Source: Diphasiastrum complanatum (taxonomy: Eukaryota; Streptophyta; Lycopodiopsida; Lycopodiales; Lycopodiaceae). Taken from it: 64,000 bases of DNA. Under the pieces are notes generated by a model, which worked only from the letters and a program-made list of their open reading frames with translations, ran no database searches and was not told the DNA's origin. Made by a program: the position numbers and the translations under genes. Positions 11,756 to 24,280 of the stretch are shown here, piece by piece. The stretch lies in NCBI GenBank assembly GCA_029204225.1, contig CM055096.1, positions 72,669,349 through 72,733,348 of the forward strand, in the 5' to 3' direction. The first letter of the stretch is position 1; every line of letters starts with the position of its first letter.

Positions 11756-12516
11756 TGTTAAACGGTTGTAAGATTGCAATATGGAGTTCATGGAAAGCAT
11801 TTAGGAGTAATCACATGTCAGAAAAATAAATTGAATTTCATGGTTTAGGTTCTAAATTAAGTCTTGGTCTGTGACCCAAATTTTGATTCTATACGAGTCT
11901 CTTGGTTAGAATTTATATGCATTGAGCTATTTAGCTAGTCCCTAATTACACACTAATAAATGGATGATAAATACTTACTCAAGAAAAAACACTTGCGTAA
12001 AAATTGTTATAGCTTTTTTATAAAATATATATTATACTTTTCTCAGTATTATATTGTGATTTTGTTAGACTCGGGAATGATGTGAAAATTGTCAACTAGT
12101 CTCGACATTTTATTTGGCATTTTTGGAGGCCAAAATGAAATCTCAACTTAGAGATAATCATATGAGGGCCCAAACTTATAATTGGACATAGGAGCACTTG
12201 CATGGTGTTTGATTACTATAATGCAAGAATAGGAGGTCAATTGCTTGTTCAGGTTGCATGGGGATCCTAAGAGGAACATTCTCTCCTCATGGGAGAGAAT
12301 ATATACTAGTGGAAACTCGCTCATCTACCTATTGGATTTTCTAATCCTTGAAGCCATGAGCCCCTCCTCTCTTGCATTCATTCACCATGGTATGGGGGTG
12401 ATGTGGTTAGGGTATTGACTAGCCATATCTTGTTGGTTGGGTGGTTTTGCTCCATAGGTGTCCTCTTGGTTTCATGTAACAAGATCTAGTTGGATTTTCA
12501 CTTGGCGATTCTTATA
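11756..12516 (+). repeat. probable 5' LTR of a long-leader retroelement
   Basis: The sequence begins TGTTAAACGG directly at the break of the gag fragment and ends just before a perfect primer-binding site at 12,518. A TG start and PBS adjacency support an LTR of about 760 bp. The right end lacks the usual CA, and no matching 3' LTR was found, so both edges are approximate. Confidence 0.5.
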
Positions 12517-12517
12517 G

Positions 12518-12529
12518 TGGTATCAGAGC
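12518..12529 (+). promoter_or_regulatory. retrotransposon primer-binding site
   Basis: TGGTATCAGAGC is the classical site complementary to the 3' end of plant initiator tRNA-Met, used to prime minus-strand DNA synthesis. It marks the end of the LTR upstream. Confidence 0.85.
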
Positions 12530-15500
12530 AAGGCTTTGCATTAATCAGACGGTGGAGTTACTTTGTGTTTTTTCCCAGCTTTTTGGTATTTCCTCCTTGT
12601 TTTTTACTTCCAGGTGGTGGAATTGACCTCCAAGTAAGTGGCCTCTCTAATTTTGGTTTGATTTCAGCCTATTCATCATGATCATGGATTTTCTCCATAG
12701 ATTTTGATGGAAATCAATGAATTTTTGACGGTTTTTTTGTGATTTTTCACCTAGAATTCAAGATTTTTGCTTGGAATTTATCGTTGCTACTATGATCTAG
12801 TACATTTTCTAGATTTTACTTGCTATTTTACAGTCATGATTTACTGGATTTTAGATTGCATGTCGGTTGAAAAGTCAAAAGGGTGCTTAGATAATGATTT
12901 TTAGCCAAAAATTGGTGGGGTGGGTTTGGACTATAAATGGTCTATAAAAACCATAATTAACTGGAATCAAAACTCATAGTGCTTGCATGTAATTGACTTA
13001 TAGGGATTTGGATCTGATTGCACTTAATTGTGGATTTGATCCACAAATTTTGGTCAAAATTGGTCAAAAAACATGGTTTTTGACTAATTTTGGGGTCTTT
13101 CATAAAATTCATGGCCAATACTTTTCATGCACGTTTCAGAGGTGTGATGATGTTTCCCTACGGCTTTCATGAAGTTTTGTTAGGATGGGACACCATTAAG
13201 AGTCTCAAAAAAGGTCAAAAATAGTGTATTTTTGCAGATTTTTGAGCATGAATAACTCTCAATGTGGTGTCTAAACCTATTGGATCGTGTTAAAAGCTGA
13301 AAGATATGTTGGATTACCTTTGATTGGATGCATGATACATGGGTGCATGGTTGGAAATTTTTCTAAATTGTATGCATGATTGGATGCATGTGGTACATGG
13401 GTGTTCAGTAGATTGATAGAGAAATTTCATGTATCAAGCTATTTTTTGCAACTCCAGTTCAAAAAAATTGATTTCCCAGTTACTAGGCGATCTACGGACC
13501 AAGTGATCCAATTATTAAATTTATTTCCAATTCCTGAAGTATAAGTGATAGCAAGTGAGAATACAATTGGAAAATTAGCTTTGGCAGTCATATAATCCAT
13601 TTATGAAACCATCTGTGTTTTGCAATTGGATTTGGATCAAATCCCAAAAACTTGCAAGTGAAAGCATATGGAATGTGTTCCATACAGAAATCTAGAATTT
13701 TGGATTCTTTTTGTGACATTATAGAATGTTTCTTTATAATGATTGAGACAACCAAAATATTTCTGACCTGTAAATTTAGAATTAAGTTCTCTTTACCGAT
13801 CTCATTGTAAAGAATCACAGAATTGATTGTAGATCTGGGTCTCCTCACCATTGCTATTTTCAAAGCTTGGGCGCCAAGATATTGGATATCTATGACAGAT
13901 TGTTAGATTGAGATTTTAAATGTTCCTTTTGGTTCATTGAATATTCATGAGGCATTTCAGACAGTATTGTATGAACTTATCATTCACTGGGTGTTATGCG
14001 GAGTGGTATTCTTCTTAACACTTAAGGGGATGAGGCAATTCAATGGCTAGAAGTATCTCCTGGAATTGGTTGTGAATCTGATCCTATATTTGGGTATAGG
14101 ATAGCCAGATTGTCTTTTTGACTTTTTGGGAAACAAATTTAGAAGCAGAGAATTCTTGGAGGGAAAGCTGGTGGTATGAGACATCAATGATTCCAAAGGG
14201 GATTTCTTGTGCGAGAATGATCTGTAGACCGATCGTTAGTGATTACTATAATAGTAATACTAACAGAGAAATCCATTGGTTATTTGTTCAAAGTATTTTG
14301 GGAAATTATGAGATATAGATCTAGATTCTAAATAATATCTCATTATTTAGAAAATCTGGAGGCCCTTGAATCTATTTCTCTTTTATTTTAAACCTCTAAT
14401 TTTTAGAAATTTCTTAAATACGAGACAATTGGATTGAGATTTAGATAATTCCTTCCAATGTAGAACTATGTTCTCAAGGGCTGTTATAATTATATGGAAT
14501 TATACTTCCATATAAGTTTCGTGAATATGGCTCAAAATATGTTGATGTTTTCAATTGATTTAGTGGAATTTAAACTTCCTAAACTCAAATGATTATCTCT
14601 ATTTATAGTTGATTATTGAGAAATATTTCTATCACTCAAGATAAGATATGTTATGATTTGGAGAAAGTCTGGTTTGTAATAGTATTGGATGTGCAAAGGT
14701 TAAACTATCCAGTTGATATTCATGATTATGGACAGTGGTGGTAATGAACCAAATTTAGGTTCCGTTGATCGGATTTTCCAAGTACCATTTTGTTATGGAT
14801 TGTATCAGATGGAATGAAGCTTTAATCTTAACCTTATGTCCAAATATGTCTGTATAAATCAGTCTAATCTTGGTTTGAATACTAAGATCTGTGGTAGGTT
14901 GATTGGTTGACAAAAATTTGTTAGTAAAAGTATGATGGTTGGCAAACTTGTGATGTGGAATTATTTCACTTCAGAGATTTCCCAGATATGTTATTTACTA
15001 ATGAGAAATAGAGTTATTTTGTAGCCGAGTTGCAAGTTTCTCAGTGAGTTATGTGACTAACATATGCGAATTATGGATATCTGCCAGATTATAACCTATG
15101 TATATGTATAGGAACATAGTTGGATATGTTGGTTACATACGTCCTAATCTTGTGGATCTACTATGTGTTTCCGATGTACTGAGTTTATAAACTAGTCAGT
15201 GTGCATAGACATATGAACAAGAAATGTTTAGAACAACTACTTGCAGGTTAATGTCTCTTTGTGTGAAAAGGGTAATTCATTAACTTAGTGATGGTTTAGA
15301 AGAGGATCTAAAAGTGATGTTATACTAGTATAATTAAGATCTGCACCTAGACATCTGAATCATTTGCAATTGACTTGAGCAATTGGATTACTCCTGATTA
15401 AAAGTTAATTGGCTAGATAAGCAGTGTGAAGATAATTCACCACGAACTGTTTATTTTGATCCATATTGCTTATAAGACACATGTTGTGAGTCATCAGGAT

Positions 15501-16620
15501 TCATCTATGAAAGTTGTGTGCATAGTATATAGGAGATTCTTGATATAGAATATTTCTTGAATGAGAAATATATCCCAAGTTAATGACTGTATCCCAGTGA
15601 GCTCATATTGGATGACAAAGTTTAACTAATATCGAGGATAACCATTGAATTCAGTTGGAATTAAGCAGAACTTTGTAAACTCTAGAAGATGTTCTAGATG
15701 ATCATATAAAGTTTATGTTGTTAAAGACGGGTGTTAAAATGGTCTTGAATTACTTGGTCAATTGTAGAGTTTGGAACTCAAAATCTGGTTAAGAATTGGG
15801 TTGGAAGAACATTCTTGGAATCCAATAATTTTCCTTGGGAAAAAGGTTTCAGAATGATTCTTATATTTCTTGAGTGGTATGTTGTACATATACTCCAATA
15901 TCTTTTTATGATTATGGGTTTGGAATCCTATAAATTATGATTGATGAGTCATAAGATTTTAAATGTTTATGATTGATGGATCATAAATTGATACTTAAGA
16001 GACATTAAAAGATTATAAGGCAGTGTGATGATTTTTAAGATAATGAGTAATTCTTGATCAATTGGGAGAGTCAAGGATTTAGATCAGTCATAAGAATTCA
16101 GAACACTAAGGTAAGCTATTTCTCATGAGTAACAAATTACTTATTATGAAAATGCCTGTGAGATCCATGCAATCTGAAGGTATTACCAAATCTAGAGGTA
16201 GATTTGAGGGCGCCATAAATTCTTTGTGGATTTGGAGGCTCTACTATCTCAAATCAAGCATTTTTAACAACATTGATTGGATGTTTGTGATCTCATAACT
16301 GTTTGAGGTCAAATCACTTGTAGATGGCCAATTTTTTAAACCACTCATTGGATTGTGGAGATAATAGAGAATCATACATTCTAATAGATGATATATTAAG
16401 AATCTAGTTTTTGCATGTAGACTTTCCGTGATTCAATATTTTGCATTTTTATGAAACCCTAAATTTGATACGATCTCTTGATGTTCAAGTTTCTTGACTT
16501 TTTAAGAGTGTGTTATAATCTTAGGTGTTGGCAAAAGTTCATCATATTGTTTTTAGATTTATTGTGATCAACAAATCAAAATTCTAGGTGCTAGGATTTG
16601 CTAGAAAGCGAGAAAAGGAT
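12530..16620 (+). other. long non-coding internal region of a retroelement
   Basis: About 4.1 kb of AT-rich sequence lies between a primer-binding site and a gag start, and no coding domain was seen in it. Its last few hundred bases (about 16,380-16,620) resemble the sequence upstream of the sister gag at 21,464. This supports the view that it is a genuine leader of the same family rather than random flank. Nested decayed insertions cannot be excluded. Confidence 0.45.
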
Positions 16621-17288
16621 AAGGCAATGATAGGCTTATCTCAATCAACTATTCTACTTGGTAGGTGAGGATGGAGTCCTTCTTGGAGATGAATGAGTTG
16701 ATGTAAATTGTTCTAGGTGTGGAGGAGAGACCTTTGGCACAACAAGATCAATTGAGGTATGACAAGAGAGCTAAGAAGGCTCTACACATCATCAAGATGA
16801 ATGTGACTAATGAACTTCTCAAGGAAGTTGGTAAGTGCATTACATCAAAGGAGGCTTGGGATTCTTTGAAGAAGCTTTATGAATCTAAGTCTACATCTAG
16901 AGTTCTAACTCTAAGGAGACAAATCTTTTCTTGTATGCAAAAGAAGGATGAAAGTGCTCATGCTTTTGTTTTGGGGATTAAAGCATTCAATGATGCACTA
17001 GCATGTATTGATTTGAGCATAAAGGAGATAGAACTTGTTCAAGTTGTTCTTAATGGCTAATCTTGTTCAAAACTTTGCTATTGAAAAGACATCTACATCT
17101 CAAGTTGATGGGGCTATGTTAAATTCAAGGGCAAAGGCAAATGCAAATGGTCAAAGGTTCAAGATCAAGGTGAGCCTTCCTCTTTTGTTGGTAAGAAGAA
17201 AGATAGGTCAAAGTTAAAGTGCTTCTATTGTGGAATCAAAGGGCATTTTGCTAGTGAAAGTGCTTCTATTGTGGAATCAAAGGGCATT
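16620..17288 (+). pseudogene. Copia-type gag, family A (decayed)
   Basis: The gag starts with NDRLISINYSTW and reaches the long open stretch 16,719-17,060, which contains KEAWDSLKKLYESKSTSRV, a UBN2-type Copia gag core. A zinc knuckle CFYCGIKGHFAS follows near 17,219-17,256. A 41-bp direct duplication of the knuckle (17,216-17,256 and 17,257-17,288) breaks the frame. Early stops replace Trp and Glu codons of the intact sister copy at 21,464. The sequence then switches to a different gag (family B). Confidence 0.75.
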
Positions 17289-18080
17289 ACATCTTAGAAG
17301 GAAGTTTTGTACTCTTAGCATGTCTGATTCTACTGCCATCACTTCTCACATCAACAGCTTCAAATCTTTATTGGATCAGTTATTAGTTGTAGGATGTGAT
17401 ATTCAAGATGGTGATGTCGTTATGACCTTGCTTGCTTCTCTTCCAAAGTCATATGAACACTTTGTGGTGATGATCTCCACACAACCCAACCTCACTCTTC
17501 AAAAGGTGATCGGACATCTACTTCAAGAAGAAATGCGGAGAAAGACTCGCGGCCTGTCCATCAAAGACAAGTCCTTGGCCCTATACACCAAGAAGAAAGA
17601 CTATTCCAAGGGCAAGAATCAAGTGCAGCAGCAACAACAAAAGCCTCATACTCAAGCTGAGAATAGTGGATCACGCAAGAAGCTTTTCTATAGATATTGC
17701 AAGAGAGCCAATCACGACATCAAAGAGTGTCGTATCCGTATCTACAACAAGACAAAGCAGCAACAACAGCAAACAGATTCCTCCAATGCGGCGAAATTCA
17801 AGGAGCAAATACACATCTGTTAATGGCTTACAACAGTGACAACGAAGACCATGATAGCTGGTATCTGGACAGCGACGCTACCCAACACATGACCTCTCGC
17901 AAGGAATGGTTTACCGAGTACGCAGCTTACAACAGAGATCAATTCATCTATCTCGGAGATTCAAGCACCATACGCGTGGAAGGCAAAGGGACAGTCAAGA
18001 TCGCATTCAAAAATGATCTTTCTATTTATGTCACCAATGTTCTTCATGTACCTCGACCGAGGCAGAGTACATCGTAGTAT
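17289..18080 (+). pseudogene. Copia gag and protease, family B (decayed)
   Basis: The gag central part (SDSTAITSHINSFKSLLDQL, then LLASLPKSYEHFVVMI) leads to a Gln-rich linker and a CCHC-like knuckle, YRYCKRANHDIKEC. The protease follows in the next frame with WYLDSDATQHM. The usual catalytic Asp-Ser-Gly is here Asp-Ser-Asp, so activity is unlikely. GDSSTIRVEGKGTV and VTNVLHVPR match the rest of the Copia protease. After VPR the sequence jumps straight to RNase H text, so the integrase and reverse transcriptase are deleted. Confidence 0.8.
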
Positions 18081-18420
18081 GTCAAGCTTCAAAATAAGTT
18101 GTATGGATTAGATTATTACTTCACGACTTACATCACACTCAGTTCAATGCTACCAACAATCCTGTGTGACAGCTTGAGTTGTATTTCACTATCACTGAAT
18201 TCCAGATTTCATGGCAAATCCAAGCACATAGAAATCTAGCATCATTATATTTGGGAGAAAGTTTTCTCAAGGTAAGTGATCCTTCAATACTGCTCCACAA
18301 CAGAAATGGTTGCAAAAATCTTCACCAAAGCACTTCCTAGGATCAAGCATCAGAAGTTCTCCAACATGCTGAACCTGATGAAGATACCAAGGCACCAACC
18401 GTGACCTTAAGGGGGACTAT
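18055..18420 (+). pseudogene. Copia RNase H C-terminal remnant and polypurine tract, family B
   Basis: In another frame the text reads TEAEYIVVCQASK, then a stop and VVWIRLLLHDLHHTQFN. This is the C-terminal half of Copia RNase H. Further on, MVAKIFTKALPRIKHQKF matches the end of Copia pol. The polypurine tract AAGGGGGACT near 18,408-18,418 is the plus-strand primer site just before the 3' LTR. Confidence 0.75.
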
Positions 18421-19330
18421 TGGAAATTAAGTCCACAGTTGTCTTCTTGGTGAATGACTATTTCTATTTCAAGATTCTTCCTACACATTTATTGATCGTT
18501 GATCTAGGGTCAGATGAAACCAACTTTGGTTTTTGGGATAAGATAAGTGTGAAAGTACATTACTTTGAGGACCAAAAATGGACCTTAGAAGATCCACAAG
18601 AGAGGTTATGTGCTTTCTTAACAATGCATAAAAAAACTAGACAATAAATCTTAATCTAGATTAGCAATTTGACACATAACAAGTATGGATAATCAATAAA
18701 CAAGATCAAAGACCCAAATCTGAGTCCACACATGTGTACTACAGGATGTAGTACGGCCTTCAACCTGAGAAACAAGTAGAAATTGATTTGGTTTCATTTG
18801 GCTCACAAAAACTCAATGTACATAGTGAACTAGCTTGAGATTGCCAATGAGCTCCAAAAATTTTCTATCTTCTCACTATGGGAGCTTGGAATACATAGCA
18901 AATGTGTAACCCAATTATACACAATATTTCCAAAGTTCTACATGGCTAGATATGCTAGAATAGGCTATTTTTCACAATAAGAAAACAAATCTAGGGCTGA
19001 GCAAAGCAAAGAAAGCGCCACTTGCGCTTTCTTTGCATAGTAGATGAAAGTTATTCGGAAAAGAGACCGAAGAAGGAGCCAGCTTAATCTCCAAAGGCAC
19101 AGTCCGGTAGCAGAGTGATTTGTAATAAAGCTCTGAGAAAGCTCAATAGAAGAAAACGCCAAATGTTTTCAACACCTTTTCTTCTTTCTTCGGACGTTTT
19201 CTTCTATCGTACTCAAAGCTTCTACGTCTGCTCATCTAATACCTACAGGAATCATAACTTAGACAGCCAAATTATTCGAAGAACGTCTACAACGGGCTTC
19301 CGGTTGATCTCCAACAAAGGGTAACCAATC
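18421..19330 (+). repeat. probable 3' LTR of the family B Copia element
   Basis: It begins TGGAAATTAAG immediately after the polypurine tract, as an LTR should. The right edge is not defined, because no second LTR copy lies in the window and the far part (about 19,000-19,330) has no clear CA terminus. No gene was recognised in it. Confidence 0.4.
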
Positions 19331-19429
19331 CTATCATATTTCAAGTTCAGATGTTAAGTTCAATAATTTGAAAATCATTGAAGACTTGGCCATCTTCAAG
19401 AACTTCCATGAATTAGCATTTAGAACAAC

Positions 19430-19500
19430 TCTGCAGAAATACACTAAGTGTCGCAATAGTCTACAGAAATACACTAAGTGTCACAACAGTCTGCAGAAAT
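19430..19500 (+). repeat. 30-bp tandem repeat
   Basis: Two full 30-bp units (19,430-19,459 and 19,460-19,489) and part of a third, sharing the core CAGAAATACACTAAGTGT. Confidence 0.85.
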
Positions 19501-19679
19501 GAATCATGTTTTTAATAGTGTTGGTTTTTCCCGAAATGCGACAATAATTAGACTGTTTTTGCATCTAGCAGCCCATTGCAACAGGAGAGCTATTCCACAA
19601 ATATTCTTGCTCTCTTCTCCGTTCGCGTTCTCCATACTCCCTTGCCCCATCAAATAGATGATTCAGAAAAGTCATTCAC

Positions 19680-20470
19680 ATCGTGACTCTCCATCAATCT
19701 CTCAAACCACTTGGGAGCTTCCTATCAGATGATCTGCTTCTTGGTGAAAATGTATCCCACGTTACATCCTTCTCCTTGTGTTTGTCACCGGCAACTTCGA
19801 TTCTCTTAGCACCAAATGATTTATCCCTACCTTTCCAACTTGTCTCCAAAGGTTGTGTGATGGTATCATGAGGTTTGTCAATCATCAAGAACATCAACAA
19901 ATGGTTCATCGTCAAGAGGATATCTCACAATGCCATCTTTGCCACTTGACGTGTCCAACTGCTCAGCATTCTAATCCATGTACATGTTTGATTTTTCAAA
20001 AATAGCATCATGACTGTTGTGCATTTTTCTTTCCTAAGGATCATAGCATCAATAGCCTTTTACACAATCAGTATATCCTATGAAGATACATTTTGAAGCT
20101 TTCACATCAAGGTTGCCCCTCTCCTCCTTAGGAATGTGTACAATGGTCTTACATCCAAAAAAATTAAAATGATTCAACCTTTGTTTCTTCTTTGTGAATG
20201 TCTCTTCAGGTGTTACCTTTGGTACTACAATGGTATGACTCCTATTTTGGAGATAAACTACAATATTTCATGCTTCTGACCAAAATCCCTTTGGTGGTTT
20301 CATCTCAACAAGCATAGATCTAGTGCTCTCCACAATTGTACGATTCTTGAGCTCGGGCTACATCATTGAGCTCAGGAGTATGAGCTTGCGTGAACGGTCT
20401 TTTGATTCTACATTGATCACAAAAGTCGTTAAATTCTTTGGATCTATTGGGCCCTTTCCGTGTCTCTCTA
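19680..20470 (-). mobile_element. Copia integrase fragment
   Basis: Read on the minus strand from about 20,470 downward: SKEFNDFCDQCRIKRPFTQA, then NRTIVESTRSML and KPPKGFWSEA. The later text NFFGCKTIVHIPKEER, KASKCIFIGYTDCVKGY completes the integrase core and C-terminal region of a Copia element. There is one frame change near 20,345 and several stops below 20,060. The DDE Glu region reads ELNDVA where Copia integrases usually have QNGVAE, which argues for inactivity. Confidence 0.8.
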
Positions 20471-21463
20471 ATCGGTGCGATCAAGAGGGCAAGGAAGGGG
20501 CTCGGATCTCCAATCGGGTGAATTGTCGTGTAGTATCGGGCTTCGATCCAATGGGGATCTAAGCCTACCAAGGGTTTCAATCTTGGTATTGGATCTAAAG
20601 GTGGAATGGCTTAGATGTGGGGGTGAGGCTTCTTCCTTTTCCTATCTCTTTTTGGGGTTTTGAAATTTTGATGATCCTCTTCTTGGATCTTGGTATCTTG
20701 GGAGATCTAGGCTTCTTGAGATCTAGATCTTCTCCTCTTAAGGCTTATCTTCTCAAGGGAGAGGAGCAATGGAAACAAATCCTACCTAATGGATCCTAGT
20801 GATCACTCCAAATGGATTTCTAGCACCTATTTTTGAAAATGTGTGATTTTGTGCATTGATGGATGAAAGCATGAGCTAATGATCTTTCCAGAATGTGATA
20901 GTTGTGAGAGATTTCAACAAGTTTAGTTATATTTTGATAAATTGTCAATTGAGGCCAAAACTCATTTTAGACTTAGAGATAAACTTTTTGAAGTTATATT
21001 AGTTTAAAATACATTCAATAAACACTTTTTGAAAGTGTAGGAAAGTTGGTAGTCGAGTTTGAGAGAGATTCAAATTTGAACTTTGGGTACATTGAATCTA
21101 GTCCCAAAATAGTAGGGATTTCCGTATTATCAAGTTTTTAGAAATTGCATGTAGAATTTGAGATATTCAATTTTTTGTGATTTTGTCAAAATCCTAATTT
21201 TGATTGGATCTCTAGTTTGTGAGGTTATTGAACTTCATTTGAGTGTGTTTCAAACTTAGGAAGTGGCATCATTAGATTGAGGATAGATCATAGGTTGATA
21301 AAGATATCACTATTCTATGTGTTGATTTGCTAGTTAGAAGTGCTAGAAGAGATTTGAGAGGTTCCATATCCTTTTCATTTCTCCTTGAGTTCATTTGTTG
21401 ACATTCAAGAGAGTGCTTTGTGCATTGGAACAGGTTGAAAGAAGAAGATCAAGTCATTGCAAC
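20471..21463 (+). other. leader region of a second family A copy
   Basis: No coding domain was seen. The stretch 21,100-21,330 is visibly similar to 16,390-16,620 upstream of the first family A gag, sharing TTGCATGTAGA, GATCTCT and GAGTGTGTT blocks in the same order. It therefore represents the same retroelement leader. Confidence 0.45.
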
Positions 21464-21645
21464 ATGGCTACAAGTGGTGGATTCATGTTGGAAGGCAATG
21501 ATAGGCTTACCTCAATCAACTATTCTACTTGGAAGGTGAGGATGGAGTCTTTATTGGAGATGAATGCGTTGATGGAGATTGTTGCAGGTGTGGAGGAGAG
21601 GCCTCAAGCACCTCAAGATCAAGTGAGGTATGGCAAGACTATCAT
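21464..21645 (+). pseudogene. Copia-type gag N-terminus, family A
   Basis: The frame starts at ATG 21,464 and reads GNDRLTSINYSTWKVRMESL. It is the undamaged N-terminus of the same gag seen with stops at 16,620. It is cut after about 60 codons at 21,645, where a different reverse-transcriptase sequence begins. Confidence 0.75.
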
Positions 21646-22428
21646 GCGCTTGCTGCTTAGCGGGATTCTACTTCGGATGGTGTTTCTATACCCCCTGTCC
21701 ATCGTTGGTTGTGTTGTTGTGTTTTACTTGGGGCAAGTGGGTGAGTATTCTCGTGCTGCTCGTGCTCTAGTTCCTACAAGTCCAGCAACTCCTTCTGCTG
21801 CCACCCTTCAGGCTTTGGAGCTTCTTCATCCACCGACAAATGATTGTCTTCCCTCTTTTGTTGAGGACTTTGAACCTGATTCCGATCTGCATCTCTCAGA
21901 ATCTCATTTTCTTAATGCTTTTCTGTGCAGCGCTCATTTGTCAACTGGGGGTCCTTCTAGTATGGTTTTCGGACATCTTCGTGAATGTTTCTCTCCTGAT
22001 GATTTTGCTAGCGGGTTTGGTTTGCTCTTCCGTAGCATGTGGGCGTAGCCCTCTTTCTATTGATCGTATTTTTGGTGTTGCTTATTTGATAGCCTTGGAT
22101 AAGTCTGGCGATGGCATGCATCCCATTGCTGTTGGAGAAGTTTTATACAGATTGGTTTCTAGGGCTCTTGGTTTTTAGCTTCGTGACAGTTTTCATGACC
22201 ACCTATTTCCTCATCAGTTTGGTTGTGCTACTTCTGGCGGTTGCGAGACAGTCGTTCATGCTTTGCGTGCTACCTTGGATCTTCATCCAGATTGGGTTGT
22301 CCTTCAAGTGGATGTTAAAAACACTTTCAATTCTATTTCCCGAGGGGCCATTTTTCAATAATTTCATGCAGATCACGGTCCACTCGCTCAGCTCATCCCG
22401 TTTGTTCGCTCTTTTTATTCCATGGATG
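21646..22428 (+). mobile_element. non-LTR-type reverse transcriptase fragment
   Basis: Two frames give consecutive parts of a reverse transcriptase: ARALVPTSPATPSAATLQAL, STGGPSSMVFGHLRECF, then HPIAVGEVLYRLVSRAL, FGCATSGGCETVVHALR and DWVVLQVDVKNTFNSISR. The last carries the motif A Asp of the polymerase palm. The style (RPIAVGE-type motif, FGC..GGCE block) is that of LINE-like reverse transcriptases rather than Copia or Gypsy. Stops and one frame change are present. Both ends are cut: on the left by the family A gag and on the right by an LTR at 22,429, so the YxDD motif is absent. Confidence 0.7.
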
Positions 22429-23567
22429 TGTTAGATTTCTTATGTTCAGTCTTAAAGAAAATCGTCAATTAATGAGCATTTTGAAAATGGAAGGCCGAGA
22501 ACATGATTTCGGACCTTCACATTTTTTTCCCTTTAAGTTTTTTTCCTTATGCCTTAAACGATTTAGGGCACCTTTGCTTTTTCGGCCTCCTTCACCTTTT
22601 TCGCACCTTTGCGAAAAATGTGACACAATGGCCAAGTGGCCAGAATGCCTTAGAAACCATTCTTAAGGTACCTTCGCTTTTTCCGCCTTTGTCGTCTTTT
22701 TCATGCCTTCGCGAAAAATGCGACACACTGGCCAGAATGACTTAGAAACCATTTCTGGACAAAGTGGCCAAAATGCCTTAGAAACCATTTTAAAAGCACC
22801 TTCGTCTTTTTTGCCTTTTTTGCTGCCTTTAGTCTAAGGCACCTTCGCCTTCTTCGTTGCCTTCAGTGTAAGGCACCTTCGACTTTTTCGCCTTTTTCGG
22901 CTTCTTCGCTGCCTTCAGTGTAAGGCTGGCCAGAATGCCTTAGAAACCATTCTTAAGGCACCTTCGCCTTTTTCGTCTTTTTCAGCTTCTTCGCTGCCTT
23001 CAGTCTACAGGCGCCTTAGGGATTTACACACCTTAAGTCTAAGGGCACCTTCAAGATTCGCATACCTTCAGTCTAAAGTGCACCTTCGGGTTTTTCGCGT
23101 TTTTGCTACATTGGCAGACCGACGTCGCCAACTTATCCCTAAAACAGGTGGAGAAACAAATATCCTAAGGGCAGTTACCAACTTTTGTGTAGATGCAAAA
23201 CTGGAGTAAATGGCAGTTAAGGCATACTAGATATTTTTCTCTCGACACTTGTAAATATATATACTAGCTGAATCAAGCTATGTAAGTGTTAATTGTGTTA
23301 AATGAATTTCTCTTTCAATCAGAGTTTTTCTATAGCCAACGTTATCACGCTCAGCAAGCTGAAGTTATTACTTCAAGCCATTGTACTCATTGTTGATATT
23401 AATCAGAGTGCAATTTTTGTCTCACTATTGTGTCGTTCATTTGCGCATTCTGTATGAATTCTTCTACCTGAATATTTCTGCTGCTAACTATTCTGTTTCC
23501 GTTCCTACACGCCGCACTCAAATCCTCGAGCTTCCGCTGCCGCTCACGCCCCTACGGTTTTATGACA
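22429..23567 (+). repeat. 5' LTR of an internally deleted Copia element
   Basis: The LTR starts TGTTAGATTTC and ends ATGACA just before a primer-binding site, giving 1,139 bp with TG...CA ends. The central part (about 22,560-23,100) is an irregular array of CCTTCGCCTTTTTCG-like pieces alternating with GGCCAGAATGCCTTAG-like pieces. The same array recurs in the 3' LTR at 24,281. The element landed in the reverse-transcriptase fragment on its left. Confidence 0.8.
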
Positions 23568-23579
23568 TGGTATCAAAGC
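23568..23579 (+). promoter_or_regulatory. primer-binding site
   Basis: TGGTATCAAAGC is one mismatch from the initiator tRNA-Met-complementary site and directly abuts the LTR end. Confidence 0.85.
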
Positions 23580-24280
23580 GGGCATTTCAGTAATCTGTAT
23601 TTCTATTGTGGATTATCAGTCTTGTTTCTATCAAGACGTCTTTCTAGCAAACGTGCAGCCAACAGTATTTTGACAATCGTTGTTTCTACCAATGATCTAG
23701 TCCAACCAGAATGGATCCATCATCTAGATGTTCATCTCTCATTAACAAACTCGATGGAGATAACTACCATCTCTGAAAATTCAAGATGAAGGTTGTACTT
23801 CTAGCCAAAGAACTGTGGACATCGTTGATGGCACAGAGCTCAAAGCAGAAGGTGATGCAGTCGTCATCACCAAGTGGAAACTAAGAGATGGCAAAGCATT
23901 TGCCATGATCACCCTCAACATCAAGGATACCGATCAAGACAGCCTCCATCCCAAGTTACGAATGATCTGGCCTCCATCAAATGTTGTTTCAGAGGCAATG
24001 TCAACACTTGACGCTGATCAAAAGAAGACCAATGCATCTTTTAACAAAAATGGTTTTATTCCAAACTCAACAAGCTCGAATTTTATTTTCAGTCTGCATC
24101 GAATCCCTTCATAATCATCACCTTTCATGTAGATGATATGTTACTATTTAGTAACAATCTGAATTTATTGAAGAATTCAAAATGCATGTTAGCTCTATCA
24201 AAGGGAGATTCATCTCAGATTTAACGATATGTTAAATCTGAAATTCAAAGCGTTTTTCCAAGATCCTCATTAAGGGGGAG
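23580..24280 (+). pseudogene. deleted Copia internal region: gag start joined to RT end
   Basis: After the primer-binding site a gag N-terminus (SLINKLDGDNYHL) opens in one frame. It continues in another as DIVDGTELKAEGDAVVITKW to about 24,000. Then, with almost everything else missing, comes SFIIITFHVDDMLLF near 24,100-24,160, the YVDD active-site motif of reverse transcriptase with Tyr changed to His. A polypurine tract, TAAGGGGGAG, at 24,271-24,280 precedes the 3' LTR. The element cannot encode its own proteins. Confidence 0.75.
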
